Shown: positions 1 to 7,486 of the stretch, piece by piece
How the letters are laid out: each line of letters begins with the position of its first letter
Position numbering within the stretch: position 1 is the first letter of the stretch
Source of the DNA: an uncultured Collinsella sp.
GTDB lineage: Bacteria > Actinomycetota > Coriobacteriia > Coriobacteriales > Coriobacteriaceae
Length of the DNA: 12,844 nucleotides
NCBI GenBank assembly: GCA_900554135.1
Contig: USFU01000034.1
Coordinates: forward strand, 1 to 12,844
Reading direction: 5' to 3'
Translations under genes and position numbers: made by a program
The notes under the pieces: model-generated
Seen by the model: the letters and a program-made list of their open reading frames with translations, nothing else
What the model was told of the DNA's origin: nothing
Databases searched by the model: none

Positions 1-1322
1 ACAAACAGCAGCGCAAAGAGCGCGATGCCCACATAGCTCACAATCGTCTGGACCTTGAGCGGAAGCTCGCGGCCCGCAATCTTTTGAATGATCTCGATGA
101 CCAGCTTGCCGCCATCGAGCGGTGGGATGGGCAGCAGGTTCATAAAGCCAAGCGAGAACGAAATGAGGGCGGCAAACGAAAGGAACGTGGCAGGGCCGGC
201 AGCAGCAGCCTGTGAGGACATAACGCTAATACCCACAATCGAAGAGGACTGATCGAGAATCTCCATCGTATGTTGCGGCTGGAGAAGGCGCATCACACCC
301 TCCGCTGTCTGCACGACATAGGAGAACGACAGGCGAGCCGACGTGATGGGGTCTAAACGGACCACCTGCGTAGAGGCATACACACCCAGGCGCTCGTCCT
401 CTTTGAGCGCAACCGTGGTCGTATGCTGTTTACCGTCACGCTCGTACTCGATGGCGATATCGTCCTTACCGGCAGCCTTGCCGATGGCATCGTAAACGTC
501 CATCCAGGTAGAGCACGATACTCCGTCGACCGAAAGGATTGCGTCGCCGCCCTCGATTCCCGCCGCGGCGGCAATCGAGCCTTCGTCAACCTGGCCGATA
601 ACATTGGTATCCACCGGCACCGTGACACCCGCGATGGAATAGATGCTCATAAGGAGCAAAAAGCCCGTCAGGATATTGACGATAATGCCCGCAAGCAGCA
701 TAAAGGCACGCTTGACAAAGCCCTGGCCCAAATAGGTGTGCGAGCGCTCGCGTGCAAGGAATTCGGCCTCGCCGCACGGCAGCTCCCATACATCGCCCTC
801 GGCAGTCGCGTGCTCGCGATCGAACCGACGGCCGTCAAAGGTGGTATAACCCGCCGCATCACGCGGCAGGGTCTGGTACTTGGTGGGATAGTAACTGGGC
901 GAAGGTTTTTCTCCTTCTTCATACCAGGGAGCGATGGAGCCCCAGCCCAACAGCAAAGCACAGGCCTCGAGCACATCCTCCTCGGACAGCTCGAGTTCGA
1001 CGGCAAGATCGGCCACCGTCACACGGCCGTGGCGATAGACGGCAGCAAGCACGCGATCGGCACACGAGACATCGGTCGGATCCATGCCACAGATGGCAGC
1101 ATACCCACCCAGCAACAGTGGGGTCACGCCAAACTTGGTGCCGATACGACGAGACGTGTGGTGGATATCAAAGCGACACGGCAGACCCAAAAAGAACTCA
1201 GTCACCCGGACGCCGCAGGCACGCGCCGCCAAAAAGTGGCCGCCCTCGTGCAAAAACACGAGGACGGAAAGCATCAGCAGGCCCCAAAAGACCGATGAGA
1301 GAACGCTCAGAACAGTATCCAT
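1..1322 (-). CDS. rseP: RIP (site-2) zinc metalloprotease RseP/RasP family, 3' end cut by window edge
   Basis: Intramembrane zinc protease that cuts membrane-spanning substrates such as anti-sigma factors or signal-peptide remnants. I translated 440 residues from the ATG at 1322-1320; the reading frame is still open at base 1, so the last few dozen residues are missing. Visible features: a first membrane segment (about residues 8-32) with the zinc motif HEGGH at 25-29, a GGY loop at 72-74, a second membrane segment (about 205-232), a PDZ-like domain (about 238-315), and a later membrane segment with the third metal-ligand motif LDG at 402-404. Oddities: residues about 78-200 are a long soluble insertion that begins with a winged-helix-like stretch, and the usual AGP..N motif reads AGIIVN (211-216). 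It is the last visible gene of the pyrH unit, 25 bases after dxr. The start has a poor ribosome site, with GGA about 15 bases upstream. A TTG at 1337 is in frame but even less well placed. Confidence 0.95.
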   Translation of the reverse strand, partial: MDTVLSVLSSVFWGLLMLSVLVFLHEGGHFLAARACGVRVTEFFLGLPCRFDIHHTSRRIGTKFGVTPLLLGGYAAICGMDPTDVSCADRVLAAVYRHGRVTVADLAVELELSEEDVLEACALLLGWGSIAPWYEEGEKPSPSYYPTKYQTLPRDAAGYTTFDGRRFDREHATAEGDVWELPCGEAEFLARERSHTYLGQGFVKRAFMLLAGIIVNILTGFLLLMSIYSIAGVTVPVDTNVIGQVDEGSIAAAAGIEGGDAILSVDGVSCSTWMDVYDAIGKAAGKDDIAIEYERDGKQHTTTVALKEDERLGVYASTQVVRLDPITSARLSFSYVVQTAEGVMRLLQPQHTMEILDQSSSIVGISVMSSQAAAAGPATFLSFAALISFSLGFMNLLPIPPLDGGKLVIEIIQKIAGRELPLKVQTIVSYVGIALFALLF

Positions 1323-1347
1323 AAAACGAAAAAGCAATCCTTATGGG

Positions 1348-2535
1348 TTAAGAACGGGTTGCGGCGAGCACCTGCGCGGCCTTTTCACGCGCCCACGCAT
1401 CGATGTCGCGAAGCTGTTCAAACGAATCGACCGTCTGCGCATCGTGAGCATCCATGCAGGATTCCACAATGCGGTCGATATCGGTAAAGCTGCAGCCATC
1501 ATGCAGGAAGGCATCGACGGCGACCTCGTTGGCGGCATTGAGCACGCACGGCATGGTGCCGCCCGTCTTGCCGGCACGTTCGGCCAGCGCAAGGCAGCGG
1601 AAGGTATCCATATCGGCCGCGTCAAAGGTAAGCTGTCCCAACTCGCGGAAATCGATACGCGGAGCCGGCGCATCCCAACGCTCGGGATACGAGAACGCGA
1701 ACTGGATGGGAATGCGCATGTCGGAGGCACCGAGATGCGCCATCACGGAGCCGTCGGCAAACTCGACCATGGAGTGAATCTTAGACTGGCGCTGCACGAC
1801 CACGTTAATGAAATCGAGATCGCAGCCAAACAGATGCATGGCCTCGATACGCTCCAGACCTTTGTTCATGAGGGTGGCGGAATCAATCGTGATCTTGGCA
1901 CCCATAGCCCACGTGGGATGCGCCAGGGCATCGGCACGTGTCACGCGATCGAGCTCGTCACGTGTGCGACCAAAGAACGGGCCGCCCGAGCAGGTAAGCC
2001 AAATGCAGTGAGCCTCGCGCGGATTCTCGCCCAGATAGCACTGGTAGATGGCAGAATGCTCGGAGTCGACCGGGATGAGCTGACCCGGCTGCGCCAACGG
2101 CATCAGCAAATCGCCACCGACAACGAGCGACTCCTTGTTGGCCAGGGCAAGACGCTTGTTCGAGGTCAGGGCAGCATGGCTCGCCTCGAGACCGGCAGCG
2201 CCCACGATGGCCACGAGCACGCAGTCGACATCATCGCGCCGCGCGAGATCGCACACGGCCTGCGCGCCAACGCCGAGCTCCGTGCCCTCGGGCAATTCCT
2301 GCAGCACGGCGTCGGCGCCATGGGAGGCGTCCGCCACGGCAACCGCCGGAACCGAGAACTCACGGGCAGCGGCAACGAGCTCGGAGGTGCTGGAGTTAAC
2401 GGACAGCGCCGTCACCTGCAGGCGATCGGCATGCTGACGGCACACGTCGAGCGCCTGAGTGCCGATAGAACCCGTACAGCCCAGAATGGCAACACGAAGA
2501 CGCCCGTCGGGACCGTAGGTGGTCTGATAAGCCAT
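1348..2535 (-). CDS. dxr: 1-deoxy-D-xylulose-5-phosphate reductoisomerase
   Basis: Second enzyme of the MEP isoprenoid pathway. It rearranges and reduces 1-deoxy-D-xylulose 5-phosphate to 2-C-methyl-D-erythritol 4-phosphate with NADPH, in the cytosol. It is 395 residues, the normal family length. Visible motifs: the nucleotide-binding loop GCTGSIG (19-25), ANKESLVVGG (132-141), metal ligands D157 and E159 in PVDSEHSAI (155-163), the substrate loop CSGGPFFGR (182-190), and NKGLE (224-228) with the third metal ligand E228. The start is the ATG at 2535-2533. It shares one base with the cdsA stop (TAATG), and a GGAGG lies 9 bases upstream within the cdsA end. Translation is therefore probably coupled to cdsA. 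Its product feeds isoprenoid precursors toward UppS, encoded two genes upstream. The reading frame stays open upstream to 2724, but that part lies inside cdsA and lacks family similarity. Confidence 0.98.
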   Translation of the reverse strand: MAYQTTYGPDGRLRVAILGCTGSIGTQALDVCRQHADRLQVTALSVNSSTSELVAAAREFSVPAVAVADASHGADAVLQELPEGTELGVGAQAVCDLARRDDVDCVLVAIVGAAGLEASHAALTSNKRLALANKESLVVGGDLLMPLAQPGQLIPVDSEHSAIYQCYLGENPREAHCIWLTCSGGPFFGRTRDELDRVTRADALAHPTWAMGAKITIDSATLMNKGLERIEAMHLFGCDLDFINVVVQRQSKIHSMVEFADGSVMAHLGASDMRIPIQFAFSYPERWDAPAPRIDFRELGQLTFDAADMDTFRCLALAERAGKTGGTMPCVLNAANEVAVDAFLHDGCSFTDIDRIVESCMDAHDAQTVDSFEQLRDIDAWAREKAAQVLAATRS

Positions 2536-3449
2536 TACAGCACGCCTCCGATCATCAGCAGCAGCTGCGCGGTAATGCAGCCAAAGATGAGCGAATCGCT
2601 GCGGTCGAGCATACCGCCGTGGCCCGGGATGAGATTGCCTGAATCTTTGACGCCCACACCGCGCTTGATACGCGATTCGATAAGGTCGCCGATAACGCCC
2701 AGGATGGAGACGACCACGCCGCACAGCAGTGCATAGGGCAGGCTCAGCTTATAGAAGTGCGTTGCCCACAGGATGAGCCAGATCAAGACAGAGCCCAAAA
2801 TGCCGCCGACAAAGCCTTCCCAGCTCTTTTTGGGAGAGATCTTGGGAACCATCTTATGCTTGCCAATGCGGCTGCCCACGATATAGGCAAACGAGTCGGA
2901 AACCCAAAGGGACGCGCAAGCGCCCACCGAAAGCAGTGCGCCGGCAAAACCGGGCACGGCATCGCGCAGCAGCACGATAGCCGACAGCATAAAGCCAGTG
3001 TAGATAGGGCCCATGAGCGTAACGGCAACGTCAGAGATGCGAGTGCGCGGAGACCAGACATACCAGATACCAACCGCAAGCATCAAAGCGAACAGCAGGG
3101 CGTTCAACAGCAGCGAATCGCCCAGAGCCGAGAGCGGAAAGAGCACGGCGGCAGCGATACCAAGGCGCTCGTTGGCAACCTTGCCGTCGAGCCTCGTCAT
3201 GCGGAAGAACTCATAGCAGCACAGGCCGCTCATGACGGACACGAAGATGGCCGTGGGCACAATACCCAAAACCAGGCACAGGATAAAGACAACGGCATAG
3301 ACGATACCGGCGGCGGCACGGGTGATAAAGCCCGCCAGCCACGAACCGGAGCCGCTCTTCGCTGCAGGCGCCCCTGCAGCGGAAGCCTTACGCGCGGGCG
3401 TCGCGGAAGTAGGCGCCTTGGGAGCGGATGCCTTGGGACGTTCGGACAC
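2535..3449 (-). CDS. cdsA: Phosphatidate cytidylyltransferase (CDP-diacylglycerol synthase)
   Basis: Integral membrane enzyme that makes CDP-diacylglycerol from phosphatidate and CTP, the branch point for phospholipid synthesis. It is 304 residues. The first ~37 are an Ala/Lys/Pro/Ser-rich, probably disordered cytosolic tail. Several hydrophobic segments follow (about 44-83, 97-131, 142-162, 167-193, 214-230, 238-255, 287-303). The CDS signature spans about 259-285: S259, K262-R263, K268-D269, then PGHGGMLDRSD at 275-285. The start is a GTG at 3449-3447, two bases after the uppS stop, with GGAGG 7 bases upstream. The poorly conserved N-terminal tail makes the exact start slightly uncertain, but the ribosome site supports it. 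Confidence 0.97.
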   Translation of the reverse strand: MSERPKASAPKAPTSATPARKASAAGAPAAKSGSGSWLAGFITRAAAGIVYAVVFILCLVLGIVPTAIFVSVMSGLCCYEFFRMTRLDGKVANERLGIAAAVLFPLSALGDSLLLNALLFALMLAVGIWYVWSPRTRISDVAVTLMGPIYTGFMLSAIVLLRDAVPGFAGALLSVGACASLWVSDSFAYIVGSRIGKHKMVPKISPKKSWEGFVGGILGSVLIWLILWATHFYKLSLPYALLCGVVVSILGVIGDLIESRIKRGVGVKDSGNLIPGHGGMLDRSDSLIFGCITAQLLLMIGGVL

Positions 3450-3451
3450 GA

Positions 3452-4246
3452 TTAAGCCTCCTCGGTCTTGCTCAGTCGACCAAACCTACGGTCGCGACCC
3501 TGGTAGGCCAAAATGGCGTCGACAAGGCCCCAGCGGTCAAAGTCGGGCCAATAGGTATCGGTGACATAGAACTCGGAATAGGCAACCTGCCACAGCAGAT
3601 AGTTCGAAAGACGAAGCTCGCCGGAGGTGCGAATCACAAGCTCAGGATCGGGCAGCCCAGCGGTGTACAGGTGCGAAGCCACCATATTGTCGTCAACCGC
3701 GGCGGGATCGATCTTGCCGGCAGCCGCATCAAGCGCGATCTGGCGGACAGCGCGGGTGATCTCAGCACGGGCACCGTAGTTAACGGCCAGCGCCAGCGTC
3801 ATACCGGTATGGTCGGCGCACTCGGCAAGGCCGCGCTCAAAGACGTCGCGGGTCTTCTTGGGCAGCGCGGAAATATCGCCCAAAAAGACAACGCGAACAT
3901 TCTCGCGCTTAAGCAGCGGCAGCTCATCGATAAACGTCTTGGCAAACAGGTGCATCAGAACGTTGACTTCGTGCTGCGGGCGATTCCAGTTTTCGGTCGA
4001 AAATGCATAGGCCGAAAGCACGTCGACGCCCAGGCGCACGCAGGCGGTAATGATCTCGCGCAGAGAGACGATGCCGGCCTTGTGGCCTTCGGTGCGGGCA
4101 AGACCGCGCGCCGTGGCCCAACGGCCGTTGCCGTCCATGATGCACGAAATATGGTGCGGAATGTTATTGAGGTCAAGGTCGGAAAAACCGACGCCCGCAG
4201 GGGCGTCGGCAAAGTACTCGACCAGTTTATGCTCGTCGTATTGCAC
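3452..4246 (-). CDS. uppS: Isoprenyl transferase (undecaprenyl diphosphate synthase, cis-prenyltransferase)
   Basis: Adds isopentenyl units in cis to farnesyl diphosphate to build the C55 carrier lipid used for peptidoglycan and other wall polymers. It is 264 residues, slightly longer than E. coli UppS because of about 12 extra N-terminal residues. Visible motifs: IMDGNGRWA (36-44) with catalytic D38, the GHKAG region around H55, YAFSTENW (80-87), IRTSGELRLSN (205-215) with the diphosphate-binding arginines, and AYSEFYV followed by WPDF near residues 222-236. The start is a GTG at 4246-4244, one base after the frr stop, with GGAG a short distance upstream in the frr end. Neighbouring cdsA and dxr fit an envelope-lipid theme. 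Chain length cannot be told from sequence alone. Confidence 0.97.
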   Translation of the reverse strand: MQYDEHKLVEYFADAPAGVGFSDLDLNNIPHHISCIMDGNGRWATARGLARTEGHKAGIVSLREIITACVRLGVDVLSAYAFSTENWNRPQHEVNVLMHLFAKTFIDELPLLKRENVRVVFLGDISALPKKTRDVFERGLAECADHTGMTLALAVNYGARAEITRAVRQIALDAAAGKIDPAAVDDNMVASHLYTAGLPDPELVIRTSGELRLSNYLLWQVAYSEFYVTDTYWPDFDRWGLVDAILAYQGRDRRFGRLSKTEEA

Positions 4247-4247
4247 C

Positions 4248-4784
4248 TTAGATCTCCATGACCTCGGCTTCTTTTTCCTTCAGAAGCTCCTCAACCTTGG
4301 CAACATACTCGTCGGTATGCTTCTGGACCTTGCCCTGCTCGCGACGGACATCGTCCTCGGTGAGCTCCTCGTCGCGCTCGAGCTTATTGTTAAAGTCGCG
4401 GCGGATGTTTCGGATGGAGACCTTGGCCTGCTCGGCGTACTCGCGGCACTCCTTAACGAGCTCGCGGCGACGCTCCTCGGTGGGAGCCGGGAACGGCAGA
4501 CGCACGACGGTACCATCGGAGTTGGGGGTAATGCCCAGGTCGGAGGCACTGATGGCCTTGACGATGGCATTGATGAGCGCCTTATCCCACGGCTCGATAA
4601 GCAGCATATGGGCCTCGGGGGTCTTAACGGCGGCAACCTGCGTGACGGGTGTGGGAACACCGTAGTAGTCGACGGTGATGTCAGACAGGATGTTGGCGTT
4701 AGCGCGGCCAGTGCGGACCTTGGAGAAATTGTGCTTGAGGGACTCGAGCGACTTGTCCATGTGGGCGGTGATGTTCTCTGCCAT
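4248..4784 (-). CDS. frr: Ribosome recycling factor
   Basis: Works with EF-G to split the post-termination ribosome into subunits. It is 178 residues, close to the usual 185. Motifs: KVRTGRANANIL (22-33), YYG.PTP (40-46), the LPFPAPTEERRRELVK block (96-111), and AKVSIRNIRRD (120-130) in the three-helix bundle. The C-terminus is rich in Glu and Lys. The ATG at 4784-4782 lies two bases after the pyrH stop. AGGAGG (minus strand, 4792-4797) lies 7 bases before it, inside the last pyrH codons, so frr translation is probably coupled to pyrH. The pyrH-frr pair is among the most conserved neighbourhoods in bacteria. Confidence 0.98.
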   Translation of the reverse strand: MAENITAHMDKSLESLKHNFSKVRTGRANANILSDITVDYYGVPTPVTQVAAVKTPEAHMLLIEPWDKALINAIVKAISASDLGITPNSDGTVVRLPFPAPTEERRRELVKECREYAEQAKVSIRNIRRDFNNKLERDEELTEDDVRREQGKVQKHTDEYVAKVEELLKEKEAEVMEI

Positions 4785-4786
4785 GC

Positions 4787-5509
4787 TTAATCCTCCTGAT
4801 AGACGAGCGTGCCGACGGGCTCACCCGCGAGCGCGCGCTTGACGGTGTCCTCGCCATCGATGTTGAGGACCAAAATGGGCATACGGTTGTCCTGGCAAAG
4901 AGCCGTAGCCGTGGAATCCATAACCTGCAGGCCGCGAACGAGCACCTCATGATAGGTGATCTTGTCAAAGCGGACGGCGTCGGCGCACTTGACGGGATCC
5001 TTGTCGTAGATGCCATCAACCTTGGTGGCTTTAATGAGAATCTCGGCACCGATCTCGCAGGCGCGAAGGGCCGCAGCGGTGTCAGTCGTAAAGTACGGAT
5101 TACCCGATCCGGCGGCAAAGATAACGACGTTGCCCTTGGACAGGTGGTTGATGGCGCGACGGCGAATATAGGGCTCGCAGATCTCGTTCATCTGGATAGC
5201 GCTCATCACGCGGCAGGGAACATCGTTGTGCTCGAAGGCATCCTGCAGGGCAAGCGCGTTCATAACGGTAGCGAGCATGCCCATGTAATCGGCCTGTGCG
5301 CGGTCCATACCACCGGCGGCGCCGGCCATGCCGCGGAAAATATTGCCGCCGCCGACAACGACGCCAACCTCATGACCAACGGCGAGCAGCTCCTTGACCT
5401 GCTTGGCAAGATGATCGGTAACCTTGGGGTCGATGCCGTAGTTGCCATCGCCCATCAGCGCTTCACCGGAGAGCTTCAGAAGCACGCGTTTATATCGGAT
5501 GTCGGACAA
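4787..5509 (-). CDS. pyrH: UMP kinase
   Basis: Phosphorylates UMP to UDP with ATP in pyrimidine nucleotide synthesis; it belongs to the amino-acid-kinase fold and is normally hexameric. It is 240 residues, typical length. Motifs: KLSGEAL (12-18), the glycine-rich [10 protein letters not shown] (51-60), a TDTAAALRA block (142-150), the [13 protein letters not shown]-site segment (163-172), and MDSTA (197-201). The start is a TTG at 5509-5507, supported by a strong AGGAGG (5516-5521) 6 bases upstream. The next in-frame Met codon lies past the first conserved motif and cannot be the start. It is the first gene of the third transcription unit, with its own promoter candidate about 30 bases upstream and the tsf terminator just before that. 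Confidence 0.98.
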   Translation of the reverse strand: MSDIRYKRVLLKLSGEALMGDGNYGIDPKVTDHLAKQVKELLAVGHEVGVVVGGGNIFRGMAGAAGGMDRAQADYMGMLATVMNALALQDAFEHNDVPCRVMSAIQMNEICEPYIRRRAINHLSKGNVVIFAAGSGNPYFTTDTAAALRACEIGAEILIKATKVDGIYDKDPVKCADAVRFDKITYHEVLVRGLQVMDSTATALCQDNRMPILVLNIDGEDTVKRALAGEPVGTLVYQED

Positions 5510-5538
5510 AGCGATCCTCCTTTAATTAGACTCATAAC

Positions 5539-5547
5539 ATAATATCA
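5539..5547 (-). promoter_or_regulatory. Extended -10 promoter candidate for the pyrH unit
   Basis: On the minus strand the sequence reads TGATATTAT: a TATTAT -10 box (5 of 6 to consensus) preceded by the TGn extension. No good -35 box lies 16-18 bases upstream, which is tolerated by extended -10 promoters. Transcription would start near 5532, giving a short leader of about 23 bases with AGGAGG before the TTG start. It sits just downstream of the tsf terminator, where a promoter is needed. The call rests on sequence only. Confidence 0.55.
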
Positions 5548-5568
5548 AAGGCTTAACGGAGAGCCATG

Positions 5569-5603
5569 AAAAAGCAGGCTGTGAGTAAAACCCACAGCCT
5601 GCT
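5569..5603 (-). terminator. Intrinsic terminator of the rpsB-tsf unit
   Basis: Inverted repeat with arms 5573-5586 and 5590-5603. The stem is 14 base pairs including one G-U pair, closed by a three-base loop; the outer 11 pairs are perfect. On the minus strand it is followed by a run of T (5573 down to 5569). It starts 24 bases after the tsf stop. There is no T-run on the plus side, so it works only in the leftward direction. Confidence 0.93.
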
Positions 5604-5626
5604 CATTACCAGCTACAAGAGCTTAT

Positions 5627-6496
5627 TTACTCGCCACGGACCAGACGGTCAAAGGCAACGACGGTAATGGTGTCGCCGAGCTCCTTGGAGACCTGCTCAG
5701 CGTACTTCTTGATGGTGAGGGAGCTGTCCTTGATGAACTCCTGCTCGGTGAGCACGGACTGCTTGTAGAACTTCTCCAGACGGCCAACAGCCATCTTCTC
5801 CTGGATAGCCTCGGGCTTGCCGGACTCGGCAGCCTGAGCCATGTAGATCTGCTTCTCGTGCTCGACGGTCTCAGCCGGAACCTGATCGCGGGTAGCGCAG
5901 ATCGGGGCGACGGCGGCAACCTGAAGCGCAACGTCGTGAGCAAAGGTCTTGAAGGACTCAGCCTGAGCGGTCTCGGCCTTCTCGAAAGCGAACTCGACGA
6001 GAACGCCGATCTTACCACCCATGTGGATGTAAGAAGCAAGAGCGCCGTTCTCGGCCTTGCGGGCGGCGAAACGGGAGATCTTCATGTTCTCGCCCATGAT
6101 GTGAATCATCTCGGTGAGCTCGGAGGAAACGGTCTCCTCGCCCATCGGCTTCTCGAGCAGAGCGTCGACGTCAGCAGGCTCGGTGGTAGCGACAACCTCA
6201 GCGACCTTGGAAGCAAAGCCGGTGAACTTGGCGTTGGAGCCGACGAAGTCGGTCTCGCAGGAGAGCTCGAGCAGAGCGCCGGTCTTGCCGTCCTCGGAGA
6301 CGAACGCGGCGACAGCGCCCTCGTTGGTCTCACGGCCAGCCTTCTTGGCAGCCTTGGCGAGGCCGTTCTTGCGCAGAACGTCGACAGCGGCGTCCATGTC
6401 GCCGTCAGCCTCGACGAGAGCCTTCTTGCACTCCATCATCGGGGAGTCGGTCATCTCGCGGAGCTGCTTGACCATAGCGGCGGTAATCTGGGCCAT
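5627..6496 (-). CDS. tsf: Translation elongation factor Ts
   Basis: Nucleotide exchange factor that releases GDP from EF-Tu. It is 289 residues, the normal length. Seen: an N-terminal UBA-like domain (about 1-55) with the PMMECKKAL and LRKNGLAKAAKKAGR conserved blocks, the EF-Tu contact motif TDFV (82-85), and a two-part core with the HMGGKIGVLVEF repeat-like block near 158-169. The start is the ATG at 6496-6494 with GAAAGGAA 5-12 bases upstream. Five more in-frame codons lie upstream but do not match the family. It follows rpsB after 45 bases that hold no promoter I can recognise, so it is read from the rpsB promoter, and it ends just before a strong terminator. Confidence 0.98.
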   Translation of the reverse strand: MAQITAAMVKQLREMTDSPMMECKKALVEADGDMDAAVDVLRKNGLAKAAKKAGRETNEGAVAAFVSEDGKTGALLELSCETDFVGSNAKFTGFASKVAEVVATTEPADVDALLEKPMGEETVSSELTEMIHIMGENMKISRFAARKAENGALASYIHMGGKIGVLVEFAFEKAETAQAESFKTFAHDVALQVAAVAPICATRDQVPAETVEHEKQIYMAQAAESGKPEAIQEKMAVGRLEKFYKQSVLTEQEFIKDSSLTIKKYAEQVSKELGDTITVVAFDRLVRGE

Positions 6497-6541
6497 TGTG
6501 GTTCCTTTCAAAGAGATGAAAAAGAATTAACTAAGACTGAT

Positions 6542-7270
6542 TTACTCGGCCTTGGGCTCAGCGGCCATCTCGGCCTCGGAGACCTGCTCCTTGCCGGAGC
6601 CAGCGAGGCAGGCGTCAGCCATGAGCTCGCACATAAGGGTGACAGCGGAGATAGCGTCATCGTTGCAGGGGATGCCGTACTCGACCTCGTCGGGATCGGA
6701 GTTGGTGTCGATCAGAGCGACGACGGGGATGTTCAGGCGCTGGGCCTCCTTGATGGCGTTCTCCTCGCGCTTGGTGTCGATGACGAAGAGAGCCTGGGGC
6801 AGACCCTTCATGTCGCGGGCGCCACCGAGGTTGGTCTGGAGCTTGGTAAGCTCCTTACCGAGCACAGCCTGCTCCTTCTTGGGAAGCACTGCCATGCGGC
6901 CGTCCTCGACCATGGCCTCGAGCTCCTCCATGCGGTTGATGCGGGAGCGGATGGTGACGAAGTTGGTCAGCATGCCGCCGAGCCAACGCTGGTTGATGTA
7001 AGGCATGTTGGCGCGCTCAGCGGCGTTCTTAACGGCCTCCTGAGCCTGCTTCTTGGTGCCGACGAACAGCACGTTGCCACCCTTGGCGACGTTCTTGACG
7101 AAGGTGTAGGCCTGGTCGGCGTCGAGGATGGTCTGCTTGAGGTCGAGGATGTAGATGCCGTTGCGCTCACCGAAGATGAACGGCTTCATCTTGGGGTTCC
7201 AGCGACGGGTCTGGTGACCGAAGTGGCAGCCGGCCTCGAGCAGGGTGCGGATATTAATCTTGGTAGCCAT
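6542..7270 (-). CDS. rpsB: 30S ribosomal protein S2
   Basis: Component of the small ribosomal subunit. It is 242 residues, typical. Seen: the N-terminal S2 block with [15 protein letters not shown] (14-28), RWLGGMLTN (95-103), the basic coiled-coil region (about 104-150), and the C-terminal signature region PVVALIDTN (182-190) to PCNDDAISA (201-209). It ends in an acidic Ala/Glu tail. The ATG at 7270-7268 is preceded by a perfect AGGAGG (7277-7282) with 6-base spacing. It is the first gene of the rpsB-tsf unit, driven by the promoter at 7412-7440 through a structured leader. Confidence 0.99.
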   Translation of the reverse strand: MATKINIRTLLEAGCHFGHQTRRWNPKMKPFIFGERNGIYILDLKQTILDADQAYTFVKNVAKGGNVLFVGTKKQAQEAVKNAAERANMPYINQRWLGGMLTNFVTIRSRINRMEELEAMVEDGRMAVLPKKEQAVLGKELTKLQTNLGGARDMKGLPQALFVIDTKREENAIKEAQRLNIPVVALIDTNSDPDEVEYGIPCNDDAISAVTLMCELMADACLAGSGKEQVSEAEMAAEPKAE

Positions 7271-7406
7271 GTTAAACCTCCTGTGGTTTGCCTCCGCGCG
7301 GGGTCATCCTCCAAAACCAACCCGGACATGTGCTACCAAAGCCCGGGCACCACGGTATGAAGTAGCCGCGCGTGCGTGATAAAAACCTGTTGCCGTGAAG
7401 CAACCC
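7271..7406 (-). promoter_or_regulatory. Structured 5' leader of rpsB (possible S2 autoregulatory element)
   Basis: Transcribed non-coding region of about 135 nt between the predicted start site and rpsB. Pairings I can see: a short hairpin at the very 5' end (arms 7400-7404 and 7389-7393) followed by five T (7385-7381); a long-range 7-bp G/C helix between 7366-7372 and 7295-7301; and an inner GCTAC/GTAGC helix between 7362-7366 and 7332-7336, sharing base 7366 with the outer helix. The outer helix lies about 13 bases ahead of the AGGAGG site, so folding or protein binding could affect ribosome access. The S2 feedback role is inference from known ribosomal-protein leaders in other bacteria. 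I do not recognise this as a named RNA family. Confidence 0.45.
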
Positions 7407-7411
7407 GATGA

Positions 7412-7440
7412 ATGATAGCAGGATTACCTCTTCCTGCCAA
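7412..7440 (-). promoter_or_regulatory. Sigma-70-type promoter for rpsB-tsf
   Basis: On the minus strand: a -35 box TTGGCA (7440-7435), a 17-base spacer, and a -10 box TATCAT (7417-7412). Each box matches 5 of 6 consensus bases. A TG at 7420-7419 adds an extended -10. The start site would be near 7405-7406. This is the strongest promoter candidate in the window, as expected for a ribosomal protein gene. Confidence 0.85.
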
Positions 7441-7486
7441 CCCGCAATCAAAACCACACACCTAAGCGCAACGCGAGCCGCCCAGC

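Noticed and set aside
2536..2724. N-terminal extension of dxr by 63 codons.
   Set aside because: It overlaps cdsA completely; the ATG at 2535 has a good ribosome site and matches the family N-terminus.
423..2736. Long open frames on the plus strand (423-1298 and 1084-2736, up to 550 codons).
   Set aside because: They lie opposite rseP and dxr, whose minus-strand translations carry complete family motifs. The plus-strand products are rich in Arg, His and Gly, resemble no family and are typical antisense frames of G+C-rich genes.
5858..7360. A 500-codon plus-strand open frame, rich in Leu, Gly, Asp and Val.
   Set aside because: It is the antisense frame of tsf and rpsB, whose strong codon bias keeps the complement free of stops. 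The product is repetitive in composition with no recognisable domain.
7381..7404. Hairpin plus five T in the rpsB leader as a full intrinsic terminator.
   Set aside because: The stem is only 5 bp and begins within a few bases of the predicted transcription start, so a true terminator is unlikely. It is kept as part of the leader description.
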